Shown: positions 5,345-5,387 of the stretch, piece by piece
Position numbering within the stretch: the first letter of the stretch is position 1
Layout of the letters: each line of letters begins with the position of its first letter
Assembly: GCA_902470915.1 (NCBI GenBank)
Contig: CABRIB010000111.1
Location: forward strand, 1-5,387
Origin: an uncultured Collinsella sp.
GTDB taxonomy: Bacteria; Actinomycetota; Coriobacteriia; Coriobacteriales; Coriobacteriaceae
Reading direction: 5' to 3'
DNA length: 5,387 nt
Made by a program: the position numbers and the translations under genes
Notes under the pieces: generated by a model
The model's database searches: none
Told to the model about the DNA's origin: nothing
What the model saw: only the letters and a program-made list of their open reading frames with translations

Positions 5345-5387
5345 CTGTCTCTTATACACATCTCCGAGCCCACGAGACGGACTCCTA
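5345..5387 (+). other. Illumina Nextera adapter, P7/i7 side (library artefact)
   Basis: CTGTCTCTTATACACATCT (5345-5363) is the Tn5 mosaic end in reverse orientation. CCGAGCCCACGAGAC (5364-5378) is the Nextera read-2 adapter. GGACTCCT (5379-5386) matches the i7 index known as N705, and the final A begins the P7 tail. Native sequence ends at 5344. Confidence 0.98.

Noticed and set aside
28..5363. 19-bp inverted terminal repeats at both ends, as in a Tn5-type transposon
   Set aside because: The 19-mers are the Tn5 mosaic ends of Nextera adapters, with adapter and index sequence outside them and no transposase gene inside.

Overview
The window is one compact, co-directional three-gene operon on the + strand. 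A MarR-family regulator (361-810) is followed by the two halves of a heterodimeric ABC exporter (807-3173 and 3173-5029), and a strong intrinsic terminator (5060-5095) closes the operon. The genes overlap by 4 bp (GTGA) and 1 bp (TAATG), and both exporter genes have a good Shine-Dalgarno (SD) sequence inside the end of the preceding gene. The GC-rich coding sequence, GTG starts and protein style suggest a high-GC Gram-positive of the Coriobacteriia, most likely a gut Collinsella. That assignment rests on the look of the sequence and not on a marker gene.

Layout. Positions 1-46 and 5345-5387 are not biological: they are Illumina Nextera adapters with i5 and i7 index sequences, so the native insert is 47-5344. 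Positions 47-360 are a non-coding leader rich in inverted repeats. The strongest is a 15-bp-arm hairpin (321-335 with 355-369) that buries the GTG start codon of the regulator and leaves its SD in the loop. Then come the regulator, ABC subunit 1 (788 aa) and ABC subunit 2 (618 aa). Positions 5096-5344 are non-coding, with a small hairpin and an AT-rich end that may be the promoter region of a gene beyond the insert.

How it works together. The two ABC proteins each carry six membrane helices and one nucleotide-binding domain. Every non-consensus catalytic residue falls in only one of the two composite ATP sites: Asp693 for the catalytic Glu and Gln724 for the H-loop His in subunit 1, and LSQGQ for LSGGQ in subunit 2. 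The other site is fully canonical. This is the established pattern of asymmetric heterodimeric exporters such as BmrCD, LmrCD and TM287/288. Subunit 1 also carries an insert of about 200 residues, without Cys or Trp and partly Met-rich, between its first two membrane helices, predicted to lie outside the cell. The linked MarR protein probably senses a ligand and represses the operon. Substrate is unknown: multidrug, peptide or lipid export are all possible.

The gene content is a familiar type. The less ordinary points are the start-codon hairpin and repeat-rich leader, the extracellular domain on the degenerate-site subunit, and the untrimmed indexed adapters at both ends.
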